This document shows positions 1 through 8,389 of a stretch of 64,000 bases of DNA, piece after piece (within the stretch, counting starts at the first letter, position 1; every line of letters begins with the position of its first letter). Source of the DNA: Acidobacteriota bacterium (GTDB lineage Bacteria; Acidobacteriota; UBA6911; RPQK01; DATIPO01); NCBI GenBank assembly GCA_035471785.1, contig DATIPQ010000062.1:36923-100922 (forward strand). Reading direction: 5' to 3'. The notes beneath the pieces are model-generated. The model was given only the letters and a program-made list of their open reading frames with translations. It was not told the DNA's origin and made no database searches. Both the position numbers and the translations under genes were made by a program.

Positions 1-294
1 TGCTTTCCTGCATAAGTTGGCGTCACCACTGGGCGATCCTTTTCGCCGTCCACTTCGCTGCGCCCCCTCGAAATGCTCCCGGTATTGCTGCGGCGATCCT
101 GACCGTGCTCCACAGCCCCAAAACGCCTCATGGTAGCGGAGAGTCCCCTCTTCCTCCTTGCCGGACTTTTTTCCGGCACCACGCCGCACCGGCTTTGACA
201 TAGCGGGGGCGAAGATGCGACAATTCGCAGTTTCCGGTGGTGGGGCGAAGTATGCCCCGCGTAGAGGACGGGAACCGGCTGGGACAGACGGACA
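1..294. other. Upstream region of the ffh operon, no gene recognised
   Basis: I see no convincing gene in these 294 bases. A short frame opening at 158 overlaps the start of ffh and has no recognisable features. A GCCGG/CCGGC hairpin with a T-rich loop lies near 160-177, and a GGGGC/GCCCC hairpin at about 242-258 falls in the likely leader. A candidate promoter is listed separately. Confidence 0.5.
195..224 (+). promoter_or_regulatory. Candidate sigma-70 promoter for the ffh operon
   Basis: A consensus TTGACA (195-200) is followed after 18 bases by GACAAT (219-224), giving a leader of roughly 65 bases before ffh. The -35 is perfect and the -10 is weak. It is the only good candidate upstream of the operon within the window. 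Confidence 0.4.
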
Positions 295-1650
295 ATGCTG
301 GACACTTTATCCGACAAGCTGCAAGGCGTACTCAAGAACCTGAAGGGCGAAGGCCGGGTTTCGGAACGCCATATCGAGAAGGCCATGCGCGAGATCCGCA
401 TCGCCTTGCTTGAAGCCGACGTCAACTTCAAGGTCGTCAAGGGTTTCGTGGCCGGAGTCAAGGAGAAGGCGCTGGGCCAGGAAGTGCTCAAGAGCCTGAC
501 CCCCGGACAGCAGGTGGTCAAGATCGTCCGCGACGAGTTGATGGCCCTTTTCGGAGATGAGGCCGTCCCCCTGCAATTCGCCAAGACGCCGCCCACCGTG
601 ATCATGATGGTGGGGCTGCAGGGAAGCGGTAAGACGACCAGCAGCGGCAAGCTGTCGCTGTGGCTGCGCAAGCAGGGACGCCGTCCCATGATGGTGTCGA
701 CCGACGTTTACCGCCCCGCTGCCATCGAGCAGTTGGCGGTCGTGGCCCGCGAACTGGATGTGCCGGTCTTCGAGTCCGATGACATGGACCCCGTCTCGCG
801 AGCCGAAGCGGCCGCCCGCGAAGCCCGCAACACCGGACACGACGTGCTGCTCATCGATACCGCCGGACGCCTGCACATCGACGAAAAGCTGATGGACGAG
901 CTGGAGCGCATCCGGCGCAGCCTGGGTCCCAAAGAGATCCTGCTGGTGGCCGATGCCATGACCGGGCAGGACGCGGTCAAGAGCGCCAAGCAATTCGACG
1001 AATGGCTGGATGTGAGCGGCGTGGTGCTGACCAAGATGGACGGCGATAGCCGCGGCGGCGCCTCCCTTTCCATCAACCAGGTCACCGGCAAGCCCATCAA
1101 GTTCATCGGCGTGGGCGAGAAGTACAGCGCCCTCGAGGTCTTCCATCCCGAGCGCATGGCCGGACGCATCCTGGGAATGGGCGACGTTCTCAGCCTCATC
1201 GAAAAGGCCGAGGAGACGGTGGACGAAGAGCAGGCTGAGCGCATGCTCGAGAAGATGCGCAAGGACGAATTCAGCCTGGAGGATTTTCGCGACCAGTTGC
1301 GCCAGTTGCGCAAGCTGGGGCCGCTCGACGAGCTCATGGGCATGCTGCCCAACGCCGGACCCCTGAAGGGCCTGGACAAAGTGAATTTGGACGAGAAGCA
1401 GTTGTCGCACACCGAGGCCATCATCAACTCGATGACGCCTCTGGAGCGGCACAACTTCAAAGTCATCAACGGCTCGCGCCGCAAGCGTATCGCCGAGGGC
1501 AGCGGACGGCCCGTATCCGAAGTCAACCGTCTGCTGCGCCAATACGCCGATATGCGCAAGATGATGAAGAAGATGTCGAAAGGAATGCTGGGACGGATCG
1601 GCAAGGGGGCGTTGGGCAAACGCCTGCCCAAGATGAACTTTCCGTTCTAG
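295..1650 (+). CDS. ffh: Signal recognition particle protein Ffh
   Basis: SRP54-type GTPase of 451 residues that binds signal sequences of nascent membrane proteins and, with the SRP RNA and FtsY, targets ribosomes to the membrane. The N domain covers about residues 1-85. The G domain shows the P-loop GLQGSGKTT (107-115), DTAGR (188-192) and the guanine-specificity motif TKMDGD (246-251). The C-terminal M domain ends in a Met/Lys-rich helix (MRKMMKKMSKGM) that binds RNA and signal peptides. Length is normal. The ATG at 295 begins the conserved MLDTLSDKL start; the ribosome binding site is weak. It is the first gene of the ffh-rpsP-khpA-rimM-trmD-rplS operon, a widely conserved arrangement. 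Confidence 0.97.
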   Translation: MLDTLSDKLQGVLKNLKGEGRVSERHIEKAMREIRIALLEADVNFKVVKGFVAGVKEKALGQEVLKSLTPGQQVVKIVRDELMALFGDEAVPLQFAKTPPTVIMMVGLQGSGKTTSSGKLSLWLRKQGRRPMMVSTDVYRPAAIEQLAVVARELDVPVFESDDMDPVSRAEAAAREARNTGHDVLLIDTAGRLHIDEKLMDELERIRRSLGPKEILLVADAMTGQDAVKSAKQFDEWLDVSGVVLTKMDGDSRGGASLSINQVTGKPIKFIGVGEKYSALEVFHPERMAGRILGMGDVLSLIEKAEETVDEEQAERMLEKMRKDEFSLEDFRDQLRQLRKLGPLDELMGMLPNAGPLKGLDKVNLDEKQLSHTEAIINSMTPLERHNFKVINGSRRKRIAEGSGRPVSEVNRLLRQYADMRKMMKKMSKGMLGRIGKGALGKRLPKMNFPF

Positions 1651-1695
1651 TGTAGATTTGATAAAATTTTGGTTTGCTTACGAGGAGGATCTCCG

Positions 1696-2127
1696 TTGCT
1701 TAGAATTCGACTCAGTCGCCACGGGGCCAAGAAAAATCCCCACTATCGCGTTGTCGTCTCGGAGAAGAGCGATCCCCGGGACGGACGGTTCGTGGAGATA
1801 GTGGGCAACTACAGCCCGGCAATGAAACCCAAGCGTTTGAAGCTGAACATGGAGCGGATCGAATACTGGATCGGCGTAGGAGCCAGACCGTCGCAGACGG
1901 TGTCGGGCCTCATCGAAAAGGCTCGCACCGCTCAGGCTGAGGCGGAAGCGGAAGCCAAGGCTGAAGCGCCGGCGGAGAAAGCCGACTCAACCGAAAAGGA
2001 CAGCAAGGCCAAGGAATCCGCCAAGGAAGAGAAAAAGGAGGCCAAGGCCGCCGGGAAAGAGGAGTCCGAACCGGAGCCCCAGGAAGAGGCCGAGTCCGAG
2101 GCCGATAAAGAGGCCGCCGAGGCTTAG
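1696..2127 (+). CDS. rpsP: 30S ribosomal protein S16 with acidic/basic tail
   Basis: Small-subunit ribosomal protein. The S16 core is clear (LRIRLSRHGAKKNPHYRVVV, then GRFVEIVGNYSP) and ends near residue 80. It is followed by about 60 residues made almost only of Ala, Glu, Lys and Ser, so the protein is 143 residues against the usual 80-90. I chose the TTG at 1696 because GAGGAGG (1682-1688) lies seven bases before it and translation from there gives the canonical N-terminus. The upstream in-frame start at 1669 would add nine non-conserved residues and lies before the Shine-Dalgarno. It is second in the ffh operon. Confidence 0.95.
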   Translation: MLRIRLSRHGAKKNPHYRVVVSEKSDPRDGRFVEIVGNYSPAMKPKRLKLNMERIEYWIGVGARPSQTVSGLIEKARTAQAEAEAEAKAEAPAEKADSTEKDSKAKESAKEEKKEAKAAGKEESEPEPQEEAESEADKEAAEA

Positions 2128-2302
2128 TCCACTTCGCTGCAGGATCCCATCCGGATCTTCAGAGAAACGCCCCCGCGACCCAAGTACGGAGTCACTCCCG
2201 ACGCCGGACCGGGCGGCGACTCGCTGGGCGCGAAGCTGACGGCTCGGCGGCATCACTGTGAACGCTGGAGCACCCGCTGAGATCGTCAGTCTGGAGGCCG
2301 AA

Positions 2303-2533
2303 ATGAAAGATCTGGTTGAAATGATTGCCAAAGCGTTGGTGGACAATCCTGAAGAAGTCGTGGTGACCGTTGTTGAAGGCGAGCAGACGACCGTTCTGGA
2401 GTTGAGAGTGGCACCCTCGGACTTGGGCAAGGTGATCGGCAAGCAGGGCCGGACGGCGCGCGCCATCCGCACCCTCCTGGGGGCCTGCGGCATGAAGATG
2501 CGCAAGCGCTACATGCTGGAAATTTTGGAATAG
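2303..2533 (+). CDS. khpA: KH-domain RNA-binding protein KhpA
   Basis: Small single-KH-domain RNA-binding protein of 76 residues, usually found between rpsP and rimM. In other bacteria KhpA pairs with KhpB/Jag and affects mRNA fate, division and envelope synthesis. The KH GxxG loop is visible as [16 protein letters not shown], followed by a basic helix. The ATG at 2303 has GGAGG (2293-2297) five bases upstream and gives the usual family length; the in-frame start at 2258 would add 15 residues. The 170-base gap after rpsP holds no recognisable element. The gene ends two bases before the GTG of rimM. Confidence 0.93.
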   Translation: MKDLVEMIAKALVDNPEEVVVTVVEGEQTTVLELRVAPSDLGKVIGKQGRTARAIRTLLGACGMKMRKRYMLEILE

Positions 2534-2534
2534 A

Positions 2535-3143
2535 GTGAGCGGGTTCGTCACAATCGCCCACATCGTCAAAGCCCGCGGAGTGAGGGGAGAAGTCGCGGCC
2601 GAAATCCTGACCGACTTTCCGGATCGATTTCAAAAGACCGCAGATGTCCGCGTCAAGTCTCCCTCGGGTGAATTCCAGGAGCGGCTGCAGTGGCACCGCT
2701 TTCACCAGGGACGGGTATTGCTCAAGTTTGAAGGCAGGGAGTCGCCCCAAGAGGTCGAAGAATTGATCTGGGGCGATGTGCAAGTGCCGCTGCAAGAGCG
2801 GGTTGCGGCCCCTCAGGGGCACTACTACAACGATGAGTTGATCGGCTGCCGGGTGGAAAACAGCGGAGAGCCGCTGGGGCAGGTCGAGGACGTGCTGGAG
2901 ATCGGCGGCGGCCAGAGCAATCTCGTGGTCCGCCATGAACGCGGCGGGGAGTGGCAGTTGCCTCTGGTAAGCGAGTTCGTAGTCGCCATCGACGTCCAAC
3001 GGCGGCTGATCGAGGCTCGTCCGCCACGCGGACTTTTGGAGTTGGCGGTGGAGCCGGGGCCGGGAAAGCGCAAGCGGCGCCGGGCCCGCCGGGCAGCCGC
3101 CCGCAGCGGTCAGAAAGAGCCGGGTAGCGGAGATGCGAATTAG
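2535..3143 (+). CDS. rimM: Ribosome maturation factor RimM
   Basis: 16S rRNA processing factor that binds S19 and helps assemble the 30S head. The N-terminal beta-barrel begins FVTIAHIVKARGVRGEV, the typical RimM start. A PRC-barrel follows (about residues 95-168: YYNDELIGCRVENSGEPLGQVEDVLEIG), ending with LPLVSEFVVAIDVQRRLIEARPPRGLLEL. The last 30 residues (GKRKRRRARRAAARSG) are a strongly basic tail absent from most RimM proteins. The start is a GTG two bases after the khpA stop, and the 3' end overlaps trmD by 11 bases, so translational coupling is likely. Confidence 0.94.
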   Translation: MSGFVTIAHIVKARGVRGEVAAEILTDFPDRFQKTADVRVKSPSGEFQERLQWHRFHQGRVLLKFEGRESPQEVEELIWGDVQVPLQERVAAPQGHYYNDELIGCRVENSGEPLGQVEDVLEIGGGQSNLVVRHERGGEWQLPLVSEFVVAIDVQRRLIEARPPRGLLELAVEPGPGKRKRRRARRAAARSGQKEPGSGDAN

Positions 3144-3813
3144 CATCGTGACGATTTTTCCGGGCCTGTTCGAGCGGGTCTTCGATTACGGGATGATCCG
3201 CCAGGCCCGCAAGAGGGATCTTTTACAAATTGACGTTGTCGACCTGAGGGATTACGCTCACGACCGCCACCGCACGGTGGACGATCGACCCTTCGGAGGC
3301 GGGGACGGCATGGTGCTCAAGCCCGAGCCCCTTCACCAAGCCCTGAGCCACCTCGGCTCGGCCGGCCCTCCGCCGCGCAAGGCGCTGCTGACGCCCCGCG
3401 GACGGACCTTCGACCAGAGCCTGGCAGTGGAATACTCCCTGCTCGGGCACCTGGTGCTGGTGTGCGGACGCTACGAAGGCGTCGATCAGCGGGTGGCCGA
3501 TCACATGGTCGACGAAGAGGTTTCCATCGGAGACTACGTCCTCTCGGGAGGCGAGTTCGCCGCTTTGACTATCGTCGACGCGGTTTCGCGCCTGATACCC
3601 GGCGTGGTCTCCAAAAGCGGCTCCGTGCTGCAGGATTCGTTTATGGACGGCCTTTTGGATTGCCCCTACTACACGCGTCCGGCCGAATATCGCGGCTGGA
3701 AGGTGCCTGAAGTGCTGCTTTCGGGCGACCACGAGGCCATTGAAAACTGGAGAAAGAGGGAGGCCCTGCGCTTGACGCGGGAGCGACGGCCCGATCTGTT
3801 AAAGAGGAAATAA
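3133..3813 (+). CDS. trmD: tRNA (guanine-N1)-methyltransferase TrmD
   Basis: SAM-dependent enzyme that makes m1G37 in tRNAs with G at position 36, preventing +1 frameshifting. The SPOUT knot residues are all present: [16 protein letters not shown], then [12 protein letters not shown] and [14 protein letters not shown]. The 226-residue length is typical, ending in a basic helix. It overlaps rimM by 11 bases and is followed five bases later by rplS. Confidence 0.97.
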   Translation: MRISIVTIFPGLFERVFDYGMIRQARKRDLLQIDVVDLRDYAHDRHRTVDDRPFGGGDGMVLKPEPLHQALSHLGSAGPPPRKALLTPRGRTFDQSLAVEYSLLGHLVLVCGRYEGVDQRVADHMVDEEVSIGDYVLSGGEFAALTIVDAVSRLIPGVVSKSGSVLQDSFMDGLLDCPYYTRPAEYRGWKVPEVLLSGDHEAIENWRKREALRLTRERRPDLLKRK

Positions 3814-3818
3814 GCATC

Positions 3819-4163
3819 ATGAACGTCATCGAGAAAATCGAGCAGGACTATACCAGGAGCGAGATCCCCGACTTCCGGGCCGGGGACACGGTTCGCGTCA
3901 ACGTCAAGATCAAAGAAGGCGACAAGTTCAGGATCCAGGCTTTCGAGGGCGTCGTCATCGGCATGCACCGTCGCGGAATCGGCTCCACCTTCACGGTGCG
4001 CAAGATCTCCTTCGGATACGGCGTCGAGCGTATCTTCCCCTTGCATTCGCCCACCATTGACAGCATCGAGCTGGTTCGCCACGGACACGTGCGCAGGGCC
4101 AAGCTGTACTATCTGCGCGAGCGCAAGGGCAAGGCCGCCCGCATCCGCGAGCGCCGCCGATAA
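3819..4163 (+). CDS. rplS: 50S ribosomal protein L19
   Basis: Large-subunit protein at the 30S-50S interface. It reads as a standard 114-residue L19: [11 protein letters not shown] start, [26 protein letters not shown] centre, [24 protein letters not shown], and a basic C-terminus ([20 protein letters not shown]). It is the last gene of the ffh operon; a short hairpin follows its stop codon directly. No rnhB follows, unlike in many genomes. Confidence 0.97.
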   Translation: MNVIEKIEQDYTRSEIPDFRAGDTVRVNVKIKEGDKFRIQAFEGVVIGMHRRGIGSTFTVRKISFGYGVERIFPLHSPTIDSIELVRHGHVRRAKLYYLRERKGKAARIRERRR

Positions 4164-4178
4164 TCCCCGGAGCGGGGA
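4164..4178 (+). terminator. Weak hairpin after rplS
   Basis: TCCCC and GGGGA pair around a five-base loop right after the rplS stop codon, followed by AAAGCGATTTG. The stem is only five pairs and there is no clean T run, so this is at best a weak terminator. Confidence 0.3.
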
Positions 4179-4331
4179 AAAGCGATTTGTCTCTACTTGT
4201 GGGGCAGATCACTTGCCCTTGAGCCCGAACGCTTCCATAATCGTGGCCGGACACAGGTGGGCGATGCCGTAGGGGCTTGAAGGTTCGCCTCGGCGGTGCC
4301 CGCCACGCCGAGAAACTCAACGGCCTACCGT

Positions 4332-6482
4332 ATGCTGGACAAGTACAAGGTACTGCGAAACGCTGAGCGATTCGTCATCGAGAAGAAATTCTCGCAGGCG
4401 ATCCAGGAATACGAGAAACTGCTGGAAAAAGACAGCAACGACGCCGGGCTTCTCAATACCATCGGCGACCTCTACGTACGCGTTCAAAACTACCCCAAGG
4501 CGCTCAAGCGCTTTCACAAGGTGGCCGAGATCTACCTGCGCAGCGGCTTCGCACTGCGCGCCATCGCCACCTACAAGAAGATCCACTCCCTCGACCCTTC
4601 CGACGTGCAGGTCAATCAGCGCCTGGCCGAGCTCTTCCAGAAACAGGGGCTCAACCAGGACGCGCGCCGACACATGCAGTTCCTGGTCGATCACAGCCTG
4701 GAAGAGGGCGACAACAAGGCCGCCATCACCTGGATGAAGCGGGTGGTGGACCTCGATTCCTCGGCCTGGAACACCCAGCTCAAACTGGCTGAAATGCTGA
4801 GCCGGGCCGATTCGCCTTCCGAGTCCGCCTACTACTATCGTGAAGCCGTCCGCACCCTGCAGAAGCGCCAGCGCCACGAGCAGATCATGGAAGCCTGCGA
4901 AACGGCCTTCCAAAATGCCGAGTACGAAAGCGAACTGGTAGAGGCCTACGCCCAGGCCGCCGAACGCCTCTCCCGCATCCAACAAGCCGAGGAGAAGATG
5001 CGCCAGAGCCTGGAGGAAAGCGGACGCGAACTGCCCTACAAGCTGGCCCTGGCCCTCCTGGCTGAACGTCGGGGAGACGCCGAAGGCGCCCACAAGCTCT
5101 TCAGCCAATTGAGCGACGCCGGACACTTCGAGACCGTCGTCAGCGAAGGCCTGCAGCGGACGGCCTCAGCCGCTCCGGGCGTTCCCGCCTCTCAGCCCCA
5201 CGACGCCATCGATCTTGACCTGGGTGCCGACGCCGACTTGGGCGAAGAAGAGGAGGACCAGGAGCAGGAAGACCAAAGCTTCGACTTCGGCGGCCAGCAA
5301 TGGGACAGCGATGAAGAGCAAGGAAGCCTGCAGGTCGGTGAGAGCCCCTTTCACCCCGCCGGAGAGGTGGAGGAGTTCGTGTTGCCCGATGAGGAGGATG
5401 AAGACTCCTTCCAGGACTCGGGCGGCAGCGGACTTTTTCTGCAAGACGACGACGTCGAGGTCGACCAATCCGAGGCGCTGGGCAGCGGCCTGCTGCTGGA
5501 GGACGAGGAAGATGTATCCGAGCAAACGGCCGAATCCTTCCAGCTCGAGTTGGAGGAGGACGAGGAGGAAGAGGACCAGGACGAGCAGCCCGCTCCCGAG
5601 TTGATCTCCTCGGTCCAGGACGAACAAGAACTCAGCGGCGAAGCCGAACTGGCGGCCATGGGCGTTATCGAGCTTGAAGAAGAAAAAGCCGACGAGGCCT
5701 CGCTGGAACCCGAGTTGGTGGAGGAAGAAGAGGGCGATGCGGCGGCCGCACCCCAGGAGGACCTGGACGACATCGTCATATCCTCCCTGGAAGAGGCTCT
5801 GGAAGAGACCGACTTCTACCTCAAGCTGGGATTCCAGGACGAAGCCACCCGGCTGCTCAAGGTGCTGCTGCGCGATTTCGGGGATGAGGAACGGGTGCTG
5901 CGCCGGGCCAAGAAGATTCCCGGGCTGGCGCCCTCCGCCCCGGCTCCCAAGCAAGCCGCCGCCGAGGGTCCTCAGGCGGAAGGATTCGAGGACGAACTCG
6001 ACGCCGCCCTCGATGCCCTCTTCGAGCCCGGAGCCCAAGACCAGAGCGGAGAGGTCCTGCGCTACGACGTGCAGGGAAGCAGCGCGGCCAGTCAGGAGGA
6101 GAACCCCAGCGTCCACTACGACCTGGGCCTGGCCTACAAGGAAATGGGCCTGATCGCCGACGCTGCTCAAGAGTTCCGCGGCGCTGTAGATCTGCTGGGA
6201 GAGGGCCAGGAACCGCTGAAAATCCTCTGCTGCAGCATGCTGGCCAATTGCTACCTCAACCTGAAAGAATATGACCGGGCCATTCGTTGGGCCCGTGAAG
6301 GCCTGGCCATCGAAGACATGAAAGACTTCGAGTGGAAGGCCCTGCAGTATGACCTGGCTTGCGCTCTGCAATCGCGCGGAGAGGCTGAGGAAGCTCGCCA
6401 GGCCTTGCTCGAAATCACCGAAAAGGACGATTCCTACCGGGATGTGAAAGAGCGTCTCGAACAACTTGCCTCGGCTGATTGA
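4332..6482 (+). CDS. TPR-repeat protein with long acidic central region
   Basis: A 716-residue soluble protein; no signal peptide or membrane segment is seen. The first ~260 residues are TPR-like helical pairs (AIQEYEKLLEKDSNDAGLLN, YPKALKRFHKVAEIY). The middle (about 290-500) is extremely rich in Glu and Asp, as in LELEEDEEEEDQDEQ, and is probably disordered. A second TPR block closes the protein (SVHYDLGLAYKEMGLIADAAQEF ... YDRAIRWAREGL). Similar TPR-acidic-TPR proteins occur in gliding/pilus contexts of delta-proteobacteria and Acidobacteria, but no function can be assigned. The start is uncertain: ATG 4332 gives a typical MLDKYKVLRNAER opening, and a GTG at 4296 is possible. Confidence 0.8.
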   Translation: MLDKYKVLRNAERFVIEKKFSQAIQEYEKLLEKDSNDAGLLNTIGDLYVRVQNYPKALKRFHKVAEIYLRSGFALRAIATYKKIHSLDPSDVQVNQRLAELFQKQGLNQDARRHMQFLVDHSLEEGDNKAAITWMKRVVDLDSSAWNTQLKLAEMLSRADSPSESAYYYREAVRTLQKRQRHEQIMEACETAFQNAEYESELVEAYAQAAERLSRIQQAEEKMRQSLEESGRELPYKLALALLAERRGDAEGAHKLFSQLSDAGHFETVVSEGLQRTASAAPGVPASQPHDAIDLDLGADADLGEEEEDQEQEDQSFDFGGQQWDSDEEQGSLQVGESPFHPAGEVEEFVLPDEEDEDSFQDSGGSGLFLQDDDVEVDQSEALGSGLLLEDEEDVSEQTAESFQLELEEDEEEEDQDEQPAPELISSVQDEQELSGEAELAAMGVIELEEEKADEASLEPELVEEEEGDAAAAPQEDLDDIVISSLEEALEETDFYLKLGFQDEATRLLKVLLRDFGDEERVLRRAKKIPGLAPSAPAPKQAAAEGPQAEGFEDELDAALDALFEPGAQDQSGEVLRYDVQGSSAASQEENPSVHYDLGLAYKEMGLIADAAQEFRGAVDLLGEGQEPLKILCCSMLANCYLNLKEYDRAIRWAREGLAIEDMKDFEWKALQYDLACALQSRGEAEEARQALLEITEKDDSYRDVKERLEQLASAD

Positions 6483-6500
6483 GAGCGGGCCAGCCCGGAA

Positions 6501-6788
6501 ATGCCCATGTTCAACCGCCTGCTTTTTTTCGTTTACCTGCTCTATTGCTTCGAGGTGGGCCTCTTTCTCATGATCTTCCCCTGGCTGGAGCTTTGGGACC
6601 AGAACTCCCTGCTCAATTATCTTTCTTCTCCCCTTCGCGAGGCGGTGCTGAGCAATTACTTCCGGGGCGCGGTGTCGGGCCTGGGGCTGGCCAACGTGAC
6701 TTTGGGCCTGTGGGAGGTTCTGCGTGTCTTCGTTCTTCCCCAACGCTCCGCCAAGTCAGGCGATTCGTTACGCCATCTCGAATCGTAG
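6501..6788 (+). CDS. Small hydrophobic membrane protein, function unknown
   Basis: A 95-residue protein with two or three hydrophobic stretches: FNRLLFFVYLLYCFEVGLFLMIFP (about 4-27) and a Gly-rich segment near 54-80 (AVSGLGLANVTLGLWEVLRVFVL). It lies 18 bases after the TPR gene and its 3' end overlaps the next gene by 65 bases in another frame. I do not recognise the family. Position suggests co-transcription with its neighbours. Confidence 0.65.
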   Translation: MPMFNRLLFFVYLLYCFEVGLFLMIFPWLELWDQNSLLNYLSSPLREAVLSNYFRGAVSGLGLANVTLGLWEVLRVFVLPQRSAKSGDSLRHLES

Positions 6789-7323
6789 GGCTTTCGCGGA
6801 TCTGGATCACCGCCGCTATCTGCGCCGTCTCTTCGCCGTTTCCAGTCATGCCGTGCAGTTGCGCGAGAAGGACCTCGACCAAGAGGCTCTGGCCCGGCTG
6901 CTGGAAGTGGCGGCTGAGGAAGCCCGGCGGCGAGGGCGTGTCTTGCTGGTCAATTCTCCGGGCCACCTTCAATTGCCCGCGGGAGCCGGAGTGCACTTGA
7001 CCTCCGGCCAGACCGCCCGCAGATGGGAGAAGGGCGGGCGTCCCGCCATCGTGGGCAAGTCGGTGCACAGCCTTGAAGCGGCTCTGGAGGCCGAGGCGGA
7101 GGGCGTCGACTACCTGCTGCTCAGTCCCATTTTCGCTCCCCTTTCCAAGAGCGCCTCGGGTCCGCTGTTGGGACTGGAGGGGCTGCGCCGCACGGCCGGC
7201 CGGGTGAAGATCCCCGTGCTGGCGCTGGGCGGGGCCGGACCCTGGAAGGAAAAGGAGATTTTGCAGGCAGGAGGAGCCGGGTTCGCGGGCATTACCTGGG
7301 CTCATCGCGAAATGCTAGACTAG
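6724..7323 (+). CDS. Thiamine phosphate synthase / TenI family protein
   Basis: TIM-barrel protein of 199 residues with ThiE-type landmarks: AVQLREKDLD, GVHLTSGQTARR, VGKSVHSLEAALEAEAEGVDYLLLSPIFAPLSKSA (the phosphate-binding GPIF.T.SK region) and ALGGAGPWKEKEILQAGGAGFAGI at the end. ThiE joins the thiazole and pyrimidine moieties to give thiamine phosphate; the TenI subgroup aromatises the thiazole. No other thiamine gene is near, so the subgroup cannot be settled. The GTG start at 6724 overlaps the preceding gene by 65 bases; a later start would remove the first strand of the barrel. It ends four bases before the polyketide synthase gene. Confidence 0.8.
   Translation: MSSFFPNAPPSQAIRYAISNRRAFADLDHRRYLRRLFAVSSHAVQLREKDLDQEALARLLEVAAEEARRRGRVLLVNSPGHLQLPAGAGVHLTSGQTARRWEKGGRPAIVGKSVHSLEAALEAEAEGVDYLLLSPIFAPLSKSASGPLLGLEGLRRTAGRVKIPVLALGGAGPWKEKEILQAGGAGFAGITWAHREMLD
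7316..7321 (+). promoter_or_regulatory. TAGACT -10-like box six bases before the polyketide synthase ATG
   Basis: TAGACT overlaps the stop codon of the ThiE-like gene and ends six bases before the ATG at 7328, where no Shine-Dalgarno is present. The -35 region is poor. It matches the leaderless pattern seen elsewhere in the window. Confidence 0.3.
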
Positions 7324-7327
7324 CGCA

Positions 7328-8386
7328 ATGCCCGTCATCCAAGCGATCGCCACAGCCGTGCCTCCGCACGTGCTCGCTCAGGAAGATATCCGCGATGCCG
7401 CTCTCCATCACTTCTCGCGCGGCCGCCGCGACATGAGGCGTCTCATCCCCATCTTCGACAACGTCAACGTCAAGACGCGCCATCTGTGCGTGCCGCTGCA
7501 GTGGTACGACAGCCGGCATTCCTTCACCGACACCAACGGAGAGTACATCCGCTGGGCCCGCAAGCTGGGGCGGCAAGCCGCTCAGGAGTGCCTGCAAAGA
7601 GCCGGACGGAGCCCGGGAGACGTCGATCACCTGATTTTCGTTTCCACCAGCGGACTCTCCACCCCCAGCATCGACGCCCACCTCATCAACGAGATGGGTT
7701 TCGATGCCCACGTGCGCCGCACCCCCGTCTTCGGACTGGGATGCGCGGGAGGAGCCGCCGGACTCTCCCGGCTTCTCGACCTGTCGCGCGTGCCGGGTCA
7801 GGGCTGCGTTCTCCTGGTGAGCGTCGAATTGTGCTCTTTGACCTTTCAGTTCCACGACTTCAGCAAGGCCAACCTGGTGGCATCGTCCCTCTTCTCCGAC
7901 GGTGCGGCCGCCGTGCTGGTGTGCTCGGGCTCCCAAGCCAACGGGGCCCGCTGTCCACGCATCGTGGCTTCCCACAGCACCCTCTGGCCCGACACCATGG
8001 ACGTGATGGGATGGGACTTCAGCGAGCACGGGTTGGGCGTCATCTTCTCGCGCCGGATTCCGACTTTGATCGGCGACCGCATCCGCGACAACATCGCTCA
8101 ATTCCTCGAGCGTCAGGGATTGGGACTGAGCGACCTTTCCCACTTTCTGGTCCATCCCGGCGGCGCCAAGATCCTGCAAGTGCTGGCCGAGGTTCTGGAA
8201 CTGAAGGAGGAACAACTGGCCCACAGCCGCTGGGTGCTGGAGAACTACGGCAACATGTCCAGCCCGACGCTGCTCTTCATCCTGGAGCGCTTCCAGCGCC
8301 TCTCCAATCCCCGCAAGGGCGATTACGGACTGGCCGCCGCCTTCGGCCCCGGCTTCAGCTCAGAACTGATCTTGCTGCAGTGGTGA
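7328..8386 (+). CDS. Type III polyketide synthase (chalcone/stilbene synthase family)
   Basis: Thiolase-fold condensing enzyme of 352 residues. The catalytic triad is visible: Cys139 in VFGLGCAGGAAGLSRLLDL, His276 in FLVHPGGAKIL, and Asn309 in ENYGNMSSPTLLF. The combination GLGCAGGAAG plus GNMSSPT is typical of bacterial type III PKS (alkylresorcinol or alkylpyrone synthases and PhlD-like enzymes), which extend acyl starters with malonyl-CoA. The starter and product cannot be predicted. There is no methyltransferase or oxidase partner next to it. A KASIII (FabH-like) role is less likely because of the length and the Cys-region motif. The MITE-like element begins four bases after its stop codon. 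Confidence 0.85.
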   Translation: MPVIQAIATAVPPHVLAQEDIRDAALHHFSRGRRDMRRLIPIFDNVNVKTRHLCVPLQWYDSRHSFTDTNGEYIRWARKLGRQAAQECLQRAGRSPGDVDHLIFVSTSGLSTPSIDAHLINEMGFDAHVRRTPVFGLGCAGGAAGLSRLLDLSRVPGQGCVLLVSVELCSLTFQFHDFSKANLVASSLFSDGAAAVLVCSGSQANGARCPRIVASHSTLWPDTMDVMGWDFSEHGLGVIFSRRIPTLIGDRIRDNIAQFLERQGLGLSDLSHFLVHPGGAKILQVLAEVLELKEEQLAHSRWVLENYGNMSSPTLLFILERFQRLSNPRKGDYGLAAAFGPGFSSELILLQW

Positions 8387-8389
8387 ATC

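Noticed and set aside
1-294. SRP RNA (ffs) or tRNA upstream of ffh
   Set aside because: No GGAA-tetraloop SRP core and no TTCGA arm or acceptor pairing could be found.
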